Shown: positions 17,447 to 27,751, numbered from the stretch's first letter. The stretch: 64,000 bases of DNA from Syntrophosphaera sp035450685 (GCA_035450685.1 DAOTNF010000011.1:1-64000); one strand, 5' to 3'. Numbers and translations are program-made. Notes: a model not told the origin generated them from the letters alone.

Positions 17447-17529
17447 GTGGCAAAGTCCGTTTGCCACAGAGACCGGAAGTCTCTTCCAAACAGGCAACTC
17501 CGTTGCCTCTGCCGAACGGACTTCGGCAG
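17447..17529 (+). repeat. Four back-to-back perfect hairpins
   Basis: Four inverted repeats stand in a row. 17447-17467: gtggcaaa, loop gtccg. 17468-17484: agagac, loop cggaa. 17492-17508: aggcaac, loop tcc. 17509-17529: ctgccgaa, loop cggac. All stems are perfect. Loops 1 and 4 are exact complements, and aagtccgtt (17453-17461) could instead pair with aacggactt (17515-17523). It lies about 175 bases before proS. Role unknown: a structured RNA leader or a composite repeat. Confidence 0.75.
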
Positions 17530-17703
17530 CCCTTATATTCTGTGTGAACCCCTTGAGCCGTGATCCAATCTTTTGAGTCTGGTGTGATCCGTTTCGGGGT
17601 TCATTTCACTATTTCAACCTTCCACAGACTTTGCGGTGCTTTCCAGTTGACAATAAATCCGGTTTTTAGGGATGGTTCAGGCAGGAAATTATGTGGAGAC
17701 CAG

Positions 17704-19227
17704 ATGAGTAAGAAAGAGCGTACCGCGATCCAACCGACCCGGGAGGAAAACTACGCGGAATGGTATCAACAGGTGATCAAGGCGGCCGATCTGGCCGAAA
17801 ACAGCGATGTGCGTGGCTGCATGGTGATCAAGCCCTGGGGCTACGCGATTTGGGAAAACATCCAGCATTCCCTGGATGAGATGTTTCGGGAGACAGGACA
17901 CAGAAACGCTTATTTTCCCATCTTCATACCCAAGAGTTTTTTTGAAAAAGAGGCTGAACATGTGGAAGGTTTTGCCAAGGAATGCGCGGTTGTCACGCAC
18001 AGCCGTCTGGAACATGACGGGCGGGGTGGCCTGAAGGCGGCCGGAGAGCTGACCGAGCCCTACATCGTGAGACCCACCAGCGAGACAATCATAGGCTCCT
18101 CCTTTGCAAAATGGGTTAATTCCTACCGGGATCTGCCCCTCAAAATCAATCAATGGGCAAACATCGTGCGTTGGGAAATGCGCACCCGCCTGTTTCTGCG
18201 CACCACGGAATTCCTGTGGCAGGAAGGACACACGGTGCATGAGACCAGAGAAGAAGCGATGGAAGAAACCCTCACGATGCTGGACGTTTATGCCCATTTT
18301 GCCCATGAATACCTGGCCATTCCCGTGATCAAGGGCGAGAAGACGGAAGGGGAGAAATTCCCCGGCGCGGTAAACACCTATTGCATCGAAGCCATGATGC
18401 AGGACAAGAAGGCCCTGCAATCGGGCACCTCGCACTTTTTGGGACAGAACTTTGCCAAAGCCTCCAACATCCGCTTCCAAAACAGGGAAGGCGAGTTTGA
18501 CTTTGCCTGGACGACCTCCTGGGGAGTTTCAACCCGTTTGATCGGAGCTCTGATCATGGCCCACAGTGATGATAATGGCCTGGTGCTGCCTCCCAGGATC
18601 GCTCCCGCGCACGTTGCCATCATCCCCATCTACCGCAGCGAAGAAGAAAAAGCAGCCGTGCTGGATCTGGCCAAACAGATAGAAGAATCTCTGAAACACC
18701 AGCATTTTGACGGTATCAGGATATACACAGAGTTGGACGACCGCGAACTGACTTCCAGCGAACGAAACTGGTATTGGATCAAGAAGGGAATTCCGCTCAG
18801 GATCGAGATCGGGCCCCGGGATGTCGCGTCTCAGAGCGTGATGCTCGCGCGCCGGGATCAGGAACCCCGGGATAAACAATCTGTCCCTGTGGCTGATTTG
18901 ATCGCAACGACTCTGAAAGTGCTGCCCGAGATGCAAACCAATCTCTATGGGAGAGCGCTGCGTTTCCGCGATGAAAATATTGTAAAAATCGATTCGCGGG
19001 AGGAGTTTTATACCTTTTTCACACCCCAGAACGCCGCGCAGCCTGAGATCCACGGCGGCTTTGCCAGCTCGCACTGGTGCGGAAACGAGGCCTGCGAAGA
19101 AAAGATAAAGGACGATCTGAAAGTAACGATCCGCTGCATACCCTTCGATGCCAAGGCTGAAGAGGGAGCTTGCATCTGTTGTGGCAAGGCATCAACGAGG
19201 CGGGTCTTCTTTGCCAAATCCTATTGA
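17704..19227 (+). CDS. proS: Prolyl-tRNA synthetase (short, archaeal/eukaryotic type)
   Basis: Charges tRNA-Pro with proline. The 507-residue protein lacks the editing insertion of the usual bacterial enzyme and matches the short type: REENYAEWYQQVI at the start, VIKPWGYAIWENIQ, YIVRPTSETIIGSSFAKWV (class II motif 2 region) and RWEMRTRLFLRTTEFLWQEG. It ends with the C-terminal zinc-binding domain (CICCGKASTRRVFFAKSY). ATG 17704 has GGAG 5 bases upstream; the frame continues further upstream but with unrelated residues. It starts an operon with cinA and purD. Confidence 0.95.
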   Translation: MSKKERTAIQPTREENYAEWYQQVIKAADLAENSDVRGCMVIKPWGYAIWENIQHSLDEMFRETGHRNAYFPIFIPKSFFEKEAEHVEGFAKECAVVTHSRLEHDGRGGLKAAGELTEPYIVRPTSETIIGSSFAKWVNSYRDLPLKINQWANIVRWEMRTRLFLRTTEFLWQEGHTVHETREEAMEETLTMLDVYAHFAHEYLAIPVIKGEKTEGEKFPGAVNTYCIEAMMQDKKALQSGTSHFLGQNFAKASNIRFQNREGEFDFAWTTSWGVSTRLIGALIMAHSDDNGLVLPPRIAPAHVAIIPIYRSEEEKAAVLDLAKQIEESLKHQHFDGIRIYTELDDRELTSSERNWYWIKKGIPLRIEIGPRDVASQSVMLARRDQEPRDKQSVPVADLIATTLKVLPEMQTNLYGRALRFRDENIVKIDSREEFYTFFTPQNAAQPEIHGGFASSHWCGNEACEEKIKDDLKVTIRCIPFDAKAEEGACICCGKASTRRVFFAKSY

Positions 19228-19234
19228 CGGGTAA

Positions 19235-20464
19235 ATGAGAAACAGCGCCATTATATCCATAGGCAACGAGATTCTGCTTGGCAAAACGGTGAACACCAAT
19301 CTTGCCTGGCTGGCCTCTGAACTGGCGGCAATGGGCCTACCCGTGGAGTGCTCGTTAACGGTCAAAGACGATCCTGAAGCCATCAGCAGCGCTTTGCGGC
19401 AATGCTGGAAACACTACGATGTGGTGATTAGCACAGGAGGCTTGGGGCCAACTGATGACGACATCACCAAACAGGAAATCGCCAGATTCTTTGGCCGCGA
19501 ACTGGTATTCGACGAAAAGATTTGGCAGCACGTGCAAAACCTGTTCAGCAAGCGGGGTTTGCCCACCCCCCAGATCAACCGCTGCCAGGCCATGGTCCCG
19601 GCTGGATTTACTGCTCTTTCCAACTGGCGGGGCACAGCTCCCGGTCTGTATTATTCGGACCAGGGGCACTGTTTCTTCGCGTTTGCCGGAGTGCCAGCCG
19701 AAATGATGCATGTATTCGAAACTGGCGCAAAACCGGTATTGCTGGAAAAATACCATGATCTGGAGCCGGTGTTGCAGAAGACCTTGCACAGCTTTGGCAT
19801 CTCGGAATCCGCTCTGGCGGAGGCTTTGTGCCCGCTGAACCTGCCCAGGGGCGTCCATCTGGCCTGGCTTCCCCAAACTGGCAGGGTGGATCTGAGGTTT
19901 TACGGAGAGCGGGAAAGTCTGATTGAAACCGCCATCCAAGCCGCCAAAGAGAAAATTGGCAAATATCTCTGGGGCAGTGATGAGGACACCCCCGTGAGCG
20001 TGATCTCGGCGCTGTTGAGGGAACAAGGCCTGAAGATCTCCATAGCCGAATCCTGCACGGGCGGGCTGTTGCAAACCATGCTCACCGATCTGGCTGGCTC
20101 ATCAGATATATATGCGGGCGGAGTGGTGAGTTACAGCAATGAGCTTAAAAACAAGCTTTTGGGAGTATCGGCAGAAACTCTTTCCCGGCATGGCGCGGTA
20201 AGCACAGAATGTGCGCTGGAAATGGTGGTGGGAATAAAAGCCTTGACAGATTCTCAGGCAGCCATTTCTGTCACTGGCATTGCAGGACCCGATGGCGGAA
20301 CAAAAGAAAAAGCAGTCGGAATGGTACATTTTGGATTTTCACTTTTCAAAGACCTGTGGAGTGTTGCGCATATTTTCAGTGGCGATCGTCAGGCCATCCG
20401 GTATAAAGCCGCGGAATATGCCTTGCTGCACATGATTATGCGCCTACGAGGAAAGAAAATTTGA
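19235..20464 (+). CDS. cinA: CinA-family protein: MoCF domain and nicotinamide-nucleotide amidase
   Basis: 409 residues with the normal two-part CinA layout. The N-terminal molybdopterin-binding-like domain has SIGNEILLGKTVNTN and VVISTGGLGPTDDDITKQ. The C-terminal PncC domain has ISIAESCTGGLLQTMLTDL, GGVVSYSNELKNKLLGV and SVTGIAGPDGGTKEKAVG. The family is linked to pyridine-nucleotide salvage, through ADP-ribose hydrolysis and NMN deamidation. It starts 7 bases after proS and overlaps purD by 4 bases. Confidence 0.93.
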   Translation: MRNSAIISIGNEILLGKTVNTNLAWLASELAAMGLPVECSLTVKDDPEAISSALRQCWKHYDVVISTGGLGPTDDDITKQEIARFFGRELVFDEKIWQHVQNLFSKRGLPTPQINRCQAMVPAGFTALSNWRGTAPGLYYSDQGHCFFAFAGVPAEMMHVFETGAKPVLLEKYHDLEPVLQKTLHSFGISESALAEALCPLNLPRGVHLAWLPQTGRVDLRFYGERESLIETAIQAAKEKIGKYLWGSDEDTPVSVISALLREQGLKISIAESCTGGLLQTMLTDLAGSSDIYAGGVVSYSNELKNKLLGVSAETLSRHGAVSTECALEMVVGIKALTDSQAAISVTGIAGPDGGTKEKAVGMVHFGFSLFKDLWSVAHIFSGDRQAIRYKAAEYALLHMIMRLRGKKI

Positions 20465-21699
20465 AAGTACTGATCATCGGCGGCGGAGCGCGGGAACATG
20501 CCATAGCCGCTTGCTTCGCCACTGGCTGCGGCCCGGAGAATATCACCGTCGCTCCCGGCAATGCGGGCATCGCGCGTGAATACAATTGTGTAGATATTAA
20601 AACTCCCTCATCATTAGTGCAGTGGTGTTCTGCCCATGCGCCGGACCTGGTGTTTTTTGGACCGGAACAACCGTTGGCAGAGGGTTGGGCAGACCTGTTA
20701 CGCAGTGAGGGTGTCGCCTGCATAGGGCCATCCAGGGCAGCGGCCAGGATTGAAACCAGTAAAATCTTTGCCAAAAACCTGATGCGGCAGATGAATATCC
20801 CTACAGCGAAAAGCATGGCTTTTAAGGAACCATCCGGGGCAAGGGAGTATATCCAAACTAATGTGATATACCCTCTGGTCGTAAAGGCGGATGGACTGGC
20901 TGCCGGAAAAGGTGTTATCATAGCGGTGGACAAAGAAGAGGCATTGGCGGCCCTGGATACCCTCGATAGCATTGCCCCCGGCGGGGTGGTATTGGAAGAA
21001 TACCTGCAAGGATGGGAGGCTTCCATCTTTGCCATAACAGACGGAAATAGCTTCCAGAGCACTCTTTTTGCCCAGGATCACAAGCAGCTTCTGGAAGGCG
21101 ACCGCGGTCCCAATACAGGAGGCATGGGCGCATGGTGTCCGGTTCTGCCTGCAGAAAAGTATCGCGAACAAGTAAATAATGAGATAATCGCCCCCGCTCT
21201 GCAAGGCCTGCGCGAAGCCGGATGCCCCTTTGAAGGATTCTTGTATTGCGGATTGATGTTCACCAAAGACGGGCCCAAAGTGATCGAGTTTAACTGCCGG
21301 TTGGGAGACCCCGAAACCCAGGCATTGCTTCCCCTGTTGAAAACCGACCTGACAGAAATCTGCAAGGCAATCCTGGAAAAACGGGTGGATGAATTGCATC
21401 TGAATTGGTCAGACAGTAATAGCGTCTGTGTGGTTCTGGCGTCGGAAGGCTATCCCGGCAATAGCCTGAAAGGCAGGCCCATTGTTTTTGATAAAGGTAT
21501 AACCAGCCAGATCTTCTTTAGCGGAGTGGCAGAGCTGGATAAGCAGCTGGTCACCAACGGAGGGAGAGTGCTGTCAATAGTAGCCGGGGGAGAAAACCTC
21601 CAACAGGCAAGAGAAAAGGCTTATGCCGACTGCGCGAGGGTCTTTTTTGAAGGAAAGATCCTGCGCAAAGACATCTCTCTAAGAGAAAACACTTTGTGA
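20461..21699 (+). CDS. purD: Phosphoribosylamine-glycine ligase
   Basis: Second step of purine synthesis: ATP-dependent joining of glycine to phosphoribosylamine. 412 residues, full length, starting MKVLIIGGGAREHAIA from a TTG codon that overlaps the cinA stop (TTGA), with GAGGAAAG upstream. The ATP-grasp region shows PLVVKADGLAAGKGVIIA, and the family's GDRGPNTGGMGAW and EFNCRLGDPETQALLPLL blocks are intact. No other pur genes are close. Confidence 0.95.
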   Translation: MKVLIIGGGAREHAIAACFATGCGPENITVAPGNAGIAREYNCVDIKTPSSLVQWCSAHAPDLVFFGPEQPLAEGWADLLRSEGVACIGPSRAAARIETSKIFAKNLMRQMNIPTAKSMAFKEPSGAREYIQTNVIYPLVVKADGLAAGKGVIIAVDKEEALAALDTLDSIAPGGVVLEEYLQGWEASIFAITDGNSFQSTLFAQDHKQLLEGDRGPNTGGMGAWCPVLPAEKYREQVNNEIIAPALQGLREAGCPFEGFLYCGLMFTKDGPKVIEFNCRLGDPETQALLPLLKTDLTEICKAILEKRVDELHLNWSDSNSVCVVLASEGYPGNSLKGRPIVFDKGITSQIFFSGVAELDKQLVTNGGRVLSIVAGGENLQQAREKAYADCARVFFEGKILRKDISLRENTL

Positions 21700-21712
21700 G
21701 GACGGAGCCAAA

Positions 21713-24700
21713 ATGAAATCACTCATATCCATCATACTTCTGCTTGTCTCCTTGACATGTGTGTATGCTGAGGTCACTGTTGTGTCACAAACACAGGACG
21801 AACTGCTGCTGGATTTCATACTTCCAGAATATAAGATTGATTTTGAAAACATCATGGGTACAAACTGGCAAAGCATTGTATGCGATGACGGGTCTGTCCA
21901 TGCAGAACAAGGTTTCCCAGAACTGAGAGTTTTCAGCGAAGCTGTGGCTATCCCAGTAAATGGCAGTATCTCAATCCAGATCAGCAATGTTAAGAGCACA
22001 GTACTCAAAAACATCAACCTTAAACCCACATACAAAATGGTGCTGAAAGATGAGGAGGTGGACTATGTGTTTTATCAGGATGTGCGGGCTTACAACAATC
22101 CGCAACTATACCCTGCGGAACTGGTACAAAGCGGAGAAACTGCGTTTATCGGAAACAGGAACTTTGTTCCTTTGCGGATTTTCCCTTTCCAATACCGGGC
22201 AGCTACCCAAGAACTGGTTGTAAACACATCATTCAGCATAAGGGTGATAATCCACGGCACCAAGAGCGCGACGGACAACTGGCAGATGAGTGATAATCCA
22301 CTGGATGGCGTGGCAGATAGCTTTTTCCTGAATAACGCAAGCTCTATGGCTTGGAGAATGCCCCGTAAAACAGCTATCGATTATCAAGCTCCCAAAAACG
22401 GAAGCACTCAGGCTAACGAAATCCAACTGATCGTAAATCAGGAAGGAATATACAAAATAACATATTCCATGATAAATGATTACATCAACGCCATGATAGA
22501 TTCCCTGGGTAATATTATGGCTTGGACACCCAGCACTGTAGATCCACGCAACCTTGAGCTCCGCGACGAATATGGAACGGTTCCCATCTTCTTCAATGGC
22601 GAAGCTGATGGTGTCTTTAACCCGCAGGATTATTTCGAATTCTATGGCGATCGGCATTATGGAGACGACGGATATTCGGACAATTATACTGATGAAAATG
22701 TCTATACTCTCTATCTGAACGATGGTTTGGGCGCACGGATGGCTGTGGAAAGCGGCGGCCTGATTGTTGCTGATGCCTCTCAATACATAGTACCGGATGC
22801 CTATGAGCATACAGTCCATTTTGAGCAACAGATTATATACGAAAAGCTGGGTAACGGTTGGAAAGCGGAAAATCCCAATTATTTTAAAGAAGATATCTGG
22901 TTTTGGCGCAGAATCAGTGCTCCAGACCTGGCCATAGTACCTTTTGAGCTCCAATACCCTTTGGATAGCAACTTGCGGACGGCAAGCACAAAGATTTCGC
23001 TTATGGGTCTCACCTTTGCGGAAGGACTTTCCCCGGGCGAATATGATCATGACGCTACAGTCAGGATAAACCAGGCAATGGTGAATACACATACCTGGAC
23101 TGGGCAAACCGAGCAGATTTTTCAAAATCGCAACCCCATAGCAAATTCATACTTCCAGCATGGTACCAACCATATGTATATCAGCCTTTCCGGAAATACT
23201 GCTTCTGGGTATAAAGAACAGGTTTTGCTGGACTATATGGATCTCACCTATTGGCGTGAATATAAAACCAGTGAAGACAAGATCAAATTCTCCAAACCCT
23301 CCCACCGCCCGGCAGGACTTTATCAGTTCCAGTTGGAGGGGTTTAGCAGCAGCGACGTTTCTGTATATAAACTGGGTTCCAGCATCATCACCAATTGCCA
23401 GATCGAACCCTTCAACCTTGATGGAGTTGCTCCCTGGACAGTAACCATGCAGGACAGCGTTTCTTCTTCTACGGTAAAGTATTACGCCTTGACGGAAGAC
23501 AAAAAGATGAGTCCGATATCTTTGCGTATAAACCTGCCTTCCGATCTTAAGAACCCAAATAACTCCGCCGACCTGATCCTGGTAAGCAACAGGGAAATGC
23601 TAAACTGTGAAGGAACAGACCTGTTGGTTAGCCTCTGGGAAGCGGAAAACCACACTGTAGCGAGAGTGGATTATCAGGATATCTTTGATGAATTTAACCA
23701 CGGAATACGTTCTGCGGAATCGCTAAAAGATTTCTTTTCCTACGCCTACAATTACTGGAGTTCGCCTCAACTGAAGTATATTGTACTTTTGGGTGAGGGA
23801 GTTAGTGATGAAAGGGACAACAGCCCTGCCAGAAAGTATGCCCTGATCCCTGTAAAAATGGCATGGACCTGGTCTCTCGGAGCTACTGCAAGCGATCCCT
23901 GGTATGCCTGCCTGGTGGGTGACGATGTGATTCCAGACGTGGCAATAACCCGGATCAATGTGTGGCTGCCTCAACAAGTGCTGGACTATGCGCTGAAAGC
24001 AGAGAGCTATCGAAACAACCTTCAAACACAAAGGCTTTGGAACAGCCACCTGACCTTCAGTGCAGGTGGTAGAGCAAATGATCCAGATGATACCTTCGCC
24101 AAACAATCCGAAAGGATCAGACGAAAAAACGTGCCAAATCATTACAGGGTTTCCAGGGTCTATACACGTACCAGCGACAGCGATTTCTTAGGAGGCACTT
24201 TCAACCTCCTGGAACAAATCAATTCCGGCACTCAGTATCTCCAGTTTATAGGTCATGGCGGGGGCAGGATTTGGTCCGACTATAACCTGTTTAACTTTAA
24301 CAACGTCGCAACCCTGAACAACCCTGTGTACCCAATTGTGCTTAGCCTGGCTTGTTATGTATCTGCTTTTGACACAAACGGCGCATCGAGTTTGAGCGAA
24401 GCTTTGGTAGTTCAACCTGGTAAAGGGGCAATAGCCACCCTGGGCTTCAGCGGATTGGGGTTAATGGCACAAAACGAGGATTGGGGCATGGCATTTACGG
24501 AAGCGTTGTTCAAACACGACTTCCCAACTCTTGGCCAGGCTCTGCAATACTCTCTGGCAAGATTCTATACAACAACCTCTGCCTCCAGCGGCAGATACTC
24601 CCTGATAAATGGAACCGCCATGTTGGGCGATCATCTGATCAAACCCCGAAAACCTGTCGCAGACATACCAGTGTCTTTGAGCAGCCATGTGTTGCAGCCT

Positions 24701-26722
24701 GGTGAAGTATTGCAGGTGAATGCCCAGTTTCCGACCGATGTGACAAGCGCGCGCCTGTACATAATGAAAAAGAACGAGACCTGTGTAAACGTGGCTTATG
24801 ACATGCCCGTGATTAACGGTAATTTCAATGCCAGTTATACTGTTCCAATTGCGGATTCCACCAAGTATTCCAGGATAGCTTACGTGGCAGGATACTCACC
24901 AACCCAGGAGTATGTGGGGAAAACAGTTTTCGGAGTTGGCCGGGCAGCGGTCATGCATCATTCGACCGTTCCTGAAAGTCCTGCCTGGCAGGATTCTGTG
25001 GCTTTCATTGCAACTGTGTTCAGCAATGAACCAATCAATGCTGTGAGATGCCGTTATACACTGAATATAGACGCAAGCAATGTAAACTGGGTCAATCTGC
25101 CCATGCAACCGCATCCGACATTGGAAAATGCTTACATCAGCACGGCAAAAATGCCACCTCAAGTGACAGGCAAGGAAGTATCCTACAAGTATGAAATCAC
25201 TACTCCCAGCGGCCCCTATGAATCTTTTGTGTACAACCACGTTACCCGCGGACCAGATCTTGTGCTTGAAGATATCAGACTGGAAAGCACAAACAACGGA
25301 CAGGCACTGAAAGTACTGGTATCAAACTGCGGTGACGCAGCCTCCATCAATACAGACCTGCGATTGGATGTCATCCCTGAGGACATCCCGCAGTATATGT
25401 TCAGCACTCAAACGCTGGCACCTGTTCAGGTAAATGAAAAACGATGGGAAACCATACCTCTGGATGGGCTGAGCAATGGATTCATAACCTTTGAGGTAAG
25501 GGTTAACCTATCCGACGCCTTCCCTGAATGGCACCCCCCTACCAGTTTTAGCATCAACAACCTTATCACGTTGGCAACGTCCTTCAACTACTTCTCTATT
25601 GACGATGGTGGCGCGGTCATAAGCAGCGTGGACGGCAATGTAAGCTGTGAAATTCCTTCCGGACTTGTTCCTGCAGGGCAGAGCTCAGTTTTCCACATCA
25701 CTGGATTGGGCAAATATACTGCCAGCGATCAACCAGGAATATCAGAGATTAAGTTGCGTTACTATGACTCGTTTCCCAACTCTATCGCCTCAAACGCTTA
25801 TGAAATCAGAACCCTGGATCCGGCATTGACCGACTCGACGGGAACCCTGATAAACCACAAAAAAATGAAGCTCTCCTTTTTCTACAGCAACACAGACCCG
25901 GAAACACAGGAAGACGAGGCTGACAACAGTTTCAAGATCTACAGATGGAACGAGACTGGAAAAAAATGGCTGTTGCAGGGAGGCAATGTATCAACTGAAG
26001 ATAACATGGTTGTCTTCGAAGTGAGCAGGCAGGGCATATACACCATCTATAACAACAAGGACAGGATTCGTCCCTCGATCGACGTTAATGTGCAGGATCA
26101 GGAGTTTACGATCGGTGGCTATGTCTCTGGTACAGGCGTGATTTCGCTTTTACTGAGCGACGCCAATGGTATAGATGTATTCGACAGTACCATTCGCTTG
26201 TTTTTAAATGGTGACGAAATTCCCAAGGATGAATATGTTGCCACGGTAAATCTGGATAATCTCAATCGCATTCCCATAAAATACCAGTTGAATGCCAGCC
26301 GGGGAAATTACACTCTTGTGGTTGATTGCAAAGATGTGAACGGCAACGCAAACTCACGCGAAATCCAATTCATCGTGAATGACAAATTTGATATCATCAA
26401 TATCGGCAACTATCCAAATCCTGTGTTGGGGCGCGCTCAAGACCCCAAGAACGATGGCAGGACCAGGTTTACTTATGTCCTCACAGACCAGGCTGACGAA
26501 GTGAGTATAAAAGTTTATACCGTGGCTGGCCGTTTGGTCAAATCTTTCAAAAACCTGCCCACTGGAGTGGGATATCACGAGTTCCCGCGCACTCTGTATG
26601 GTTGGGATTGCAAGGATGAAGCGAACATTGCTCTGGCTAACGGCGTATACTTTTACAAAGTGAGAGCGGTCAAAGGTAATAAAAGAATAGAAAAGACAAT
26701 GAAAATGGCAATATTAAAATAG
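21713..26722 (+). CDS. PorU-like C25 cysteine peptidase with T9SS sorting domain
   Basis: 1669 residues: a signal peptide (about 1-20), a C25-type propeptide (about 21-190), a beta domain with EGIYKITYSMINDYI (about 245), then a C25 catalytic domain with GHGG (His848) and LACYVSAFD (Cys881). The His-Cys distance of 33 residues is the same as in Arg-gingipain. Beta-sandwich modules follow, and the chain ends in a type A sorting domain (NYPNPVLGRA, VYTVAGRLVKSF, ANGVYFYKVRAVKG). PorV lies 9 bases downstream, as for PorU in Bacteroidetes, so a role as T9SS sortase or signal peptidase is likely. It is longer than P. gingivalis PorU (about 1160). The alternative is a secreted protease. It starts 13 bases after purD. 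Confidence 0.72.
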   Translation: MKSLISIILLLVSLTCVYAEVTVVSQTQDELLLDFILPEYKIDFENIMGTNWQSIVCDDGSVHAEQGFPELRVFSEAVAIPVNGSISIQISNVKSTVLKNINLKPTYKMVLKDEEVDYVFYQDVRAYNNPQLYPAELVQSGETAFIGNRNFVPLRIFPFQYRAATQELVVNTSFSIRVIIHGTKSATDNWQMSDNPLDGVADSFFLNNASSMAWRMPRKTAIDYQAPKNGSTQANEIQLIVNQEGIYKITYSMINDYINAMIDSLGNIMAWTPSTVDPRNLELRDEYGTVPIFFNGEADGVFNPQDYFEFYGDRHYGDDGYSDNYTDENVYTLYLNDGLGARMAVESGGLIVADASQYIVPDAYEHTVHFEQQIIYEKLGNGWKAENPNYFKEDIWFWRRISAPDLAIVPFELQYPLDSNLRTASTKISLMGLTFAEGLSPGEYDHDATVRINQAMVNTHTWTGQTEQIFQNRNPIANSYFQHGTNHMYISLSGNTASGYKEQVLLDYMDLTYWREYKTSEDKIKFSKPSHRPAGLYQFQLEGFSSSDVSVYKLGSSIITNCQIEPFNLDGVAPWTVTMQDSVSSSTVKYYALTEDKKMSPISLRINLPSDLKNPNNSADLILVSNREMLNCEGTDLLVSLWEAENHTVARVDYQDIFDEFNHGIRSAESLKDFFSYAYNYWSSPQLKYIVLLGEGVSDERDNSPARKYALIPVKMAWTWSLGATASDPWYACLVGDDVIPDVAITRINVWLPQQVLDYALKAESYRNNLQTQRLWNSHLTFSAGGRANDPDDTFAKQSERIRRKNVPNHYRVSRVYTRTSDSDFLGGTFNLLEQINSGTQYLQFIGHGGGRIWSDYNLFNFNNVATLNNPVYPIVLSLACYVSAFDTNGASSLSEALVVQPGKGAIATLGFSGLGLMAQNEDWGMAFTEALFKHDFPTLGQALQYSLARFYTTTSASSGRYSLINGTAMLGDHLIKPRKPVADIPVSLSSHVLQPGEVLQVNAQFPTDVTSARLYIMKKNETCVNVAYDMPVINGNFNASYTVPIADSTKYSRIAYVAGYSPTQEYVGKTVFGVGRAAVMHHSTVPESPAWQDSVAFIATVFSNEPINAVRCRYTLNIDASNVNWVNLPMQPHPTLENAYISTAKMPPQVTGKEVSYKYEITTPSGPYESFVYNHVTRGPDLVLEDIRLESTNNGQALKVLVSNCGDAASINTDLRLDVIPEDIPQYMFSTQTLAPVQVNEKRWETIPLDGLSNGFITFEVRVNLSDAFPEWHPPTSFSINNLITLATSFNYFSIDDGGAVISSVDGNVSCEIPSGLVPAGQSSVFHITGLGKYTASDQPGISEIKLRYYDSFPNSIASNAYEIRTLDPALTDSTGTLINHKKMKLSFFYSNTDPETQEDEADNSFKIYRWNETGKKWLLQGGNVSTEDNMVVFEVSRQGIYTIYNNKDRIRPSIDVNVQDQEFTIGGYVSGTGVISLLLSDANGIDVFDSTIRLFLNGDEIPKDEYVATVNLDNLNRIPIKYQLNASRGNYTLVVDCKDVNGNANSREIQFIVNDKFDIINIGNYPNPVLGRAQDPKNDGRTRFTYVLTDQADEVSIKVYTVAGRLVKSFKNLPTGVGYHEFPRTLYGWDCKDEANIALANGVYFYKVRAVKGNKRIEKTMKMAILK

Positions 26723-26731
26723 GTAAGCAGA

Positions 26732-27742
26732 ATGAGAAAGAGAATTCTTGTCGTTAACGTAATAATGCTTACGGCATTACCGTTGCTAGCTGGCAGATAT
26801 GCCGGAGATTTTATGATGATCGGTGCCGGAGTTCGGTCCCTGGGTATGGGAGGGGCTTTTTGCGCTCTGGCAGATGATGGTTCAGCTATCTATTGGAATT
26901 CGGCAGGTATTTCACAGATAAGAGATTCTGAAATTATATTGATGCACGCTTTCCTATACAATGGATTGGCATCTTACGACAATCTCAGTTTTTGCCAACC
27001 CCTTCCCAATGGTGTTACCATCGGTCTGAACGCAATCAGATTAACCGTGTCCGATATACCGCTTTTTGATGAGTCCTATCTGATAGGCACAAACGTGGAC
27101 CAGAGGGTCAATAACAGCAATTATCATCTGCCTGGCATCCCGGATGGTAGATTTAGAAGCGTTGACGACATGTATCAATTTGCCTTTTCCAAACACATAC
27201 ATTACGATGTCAACATGGGCTGGTTGTTTTTTGAAATCCCAATGGACTTTCATTTTGGGGGCAATATCAAGTTCATCAAACGCAATATCAAGGACAATCA
27301 GGGTACCGGAACAGGATTGGACTTGGGATTCAAAGTCAAATCTGACTTGGCGGTGATCCTTGATTGGGATGTATTGGGCAAGATTGATTTCGGGATGAAT
27401 TTTCAAGATGTGGCAGGTACTAGTATCAGCTGGGATACCTATTCTGAACACAAAGACGAGGTGCTCTTCAACACCAAACTGGGAGTGGCTATAAGTCAAC
27501 CGATCCCCGTTATTGATTCGGAGCTCCTGCTTGCCTACGACTACGACTATGTATATGGCGGCACCAGTCATTATGGAGCTCAGTTCTCATATAAGGACTT
27601 GGGTAGCCTGAGAGCAGGTTATTACGATACAAATTTCTCATGCGGAGCCAGCGTTAATGTCTATGGCGTTGGTGTCGATTACGCTCTGATCACCAATCCC
27701 GTTGGGATCACTAATCGTCTGGGTCTGCGCGTACGATTTTAG
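26732..27742 (+). CDS. porV: PorV/PorQ-family outer membrane protein
   Basis: 336 residues: a signal peptide (about 1-20) followed by the PorV/PorQ signature FMMIGAGVRSLGMGGAF, then ADDGSAIYWNSAGI, as in FadL-like barrels. The rest alternates hydrophobic and polar residues, as a beta-barrel does, and ends with LGLRVRF, with a terminal Phe typical of outer membrane proteins. In Bacteroidetes, PorV carries T9SS cargo to PorU at the outer membrane. Its place between the C25 peptidase and a lipoprotein supports that role. Confidence 0.82.
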   Translation: MRKRILVVNVIMLTALPLLAGRYAGDFMMIGAGVRSLGMGGAFCALADDGSAIYWNSAGISQIRDSEIILMHAFLYNGLASYDNLSFCQPLPNGVTIGLNAIRLTVSDIPLFDESYLIGTNVDQRVNNSNYHLPGIPDGRFRSVDDMYQFAFSKHIHYDVNMGWLFFEIPMDFHFGGNIKFIKRNIKDNQGTGTGLDLGFKVKSDLAVILDWDVLGKIDFGMNFQDVAGTSISWDTYSEHKDEVLFNTKLGVAISQPIPVIDSELLLAYDYDYVYGGTSHYGAQFSYKDLGSLRAGYYDTNFSCGASVNVYGVGVDYALITNPVGITNRLGLRVRF

Positions 27743-27751
27743 GAGTACAAA

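Larger units (their letters stand above)
16774..17703. other. Repeat-rich intergenic region upstream of proS
   Basis: About 930 bases without a credible gene. It holds two or three copies of repeat family 2, one copy of family 1, a 16-base direct repeat (ggtggaaaggttcccc at 17161-17176 and 17247-17262) and a run of four perfect hairpins (17447-17529). Short open frames here coincide with the repeats and have no gene-like sequence. Confidence 0.75.
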
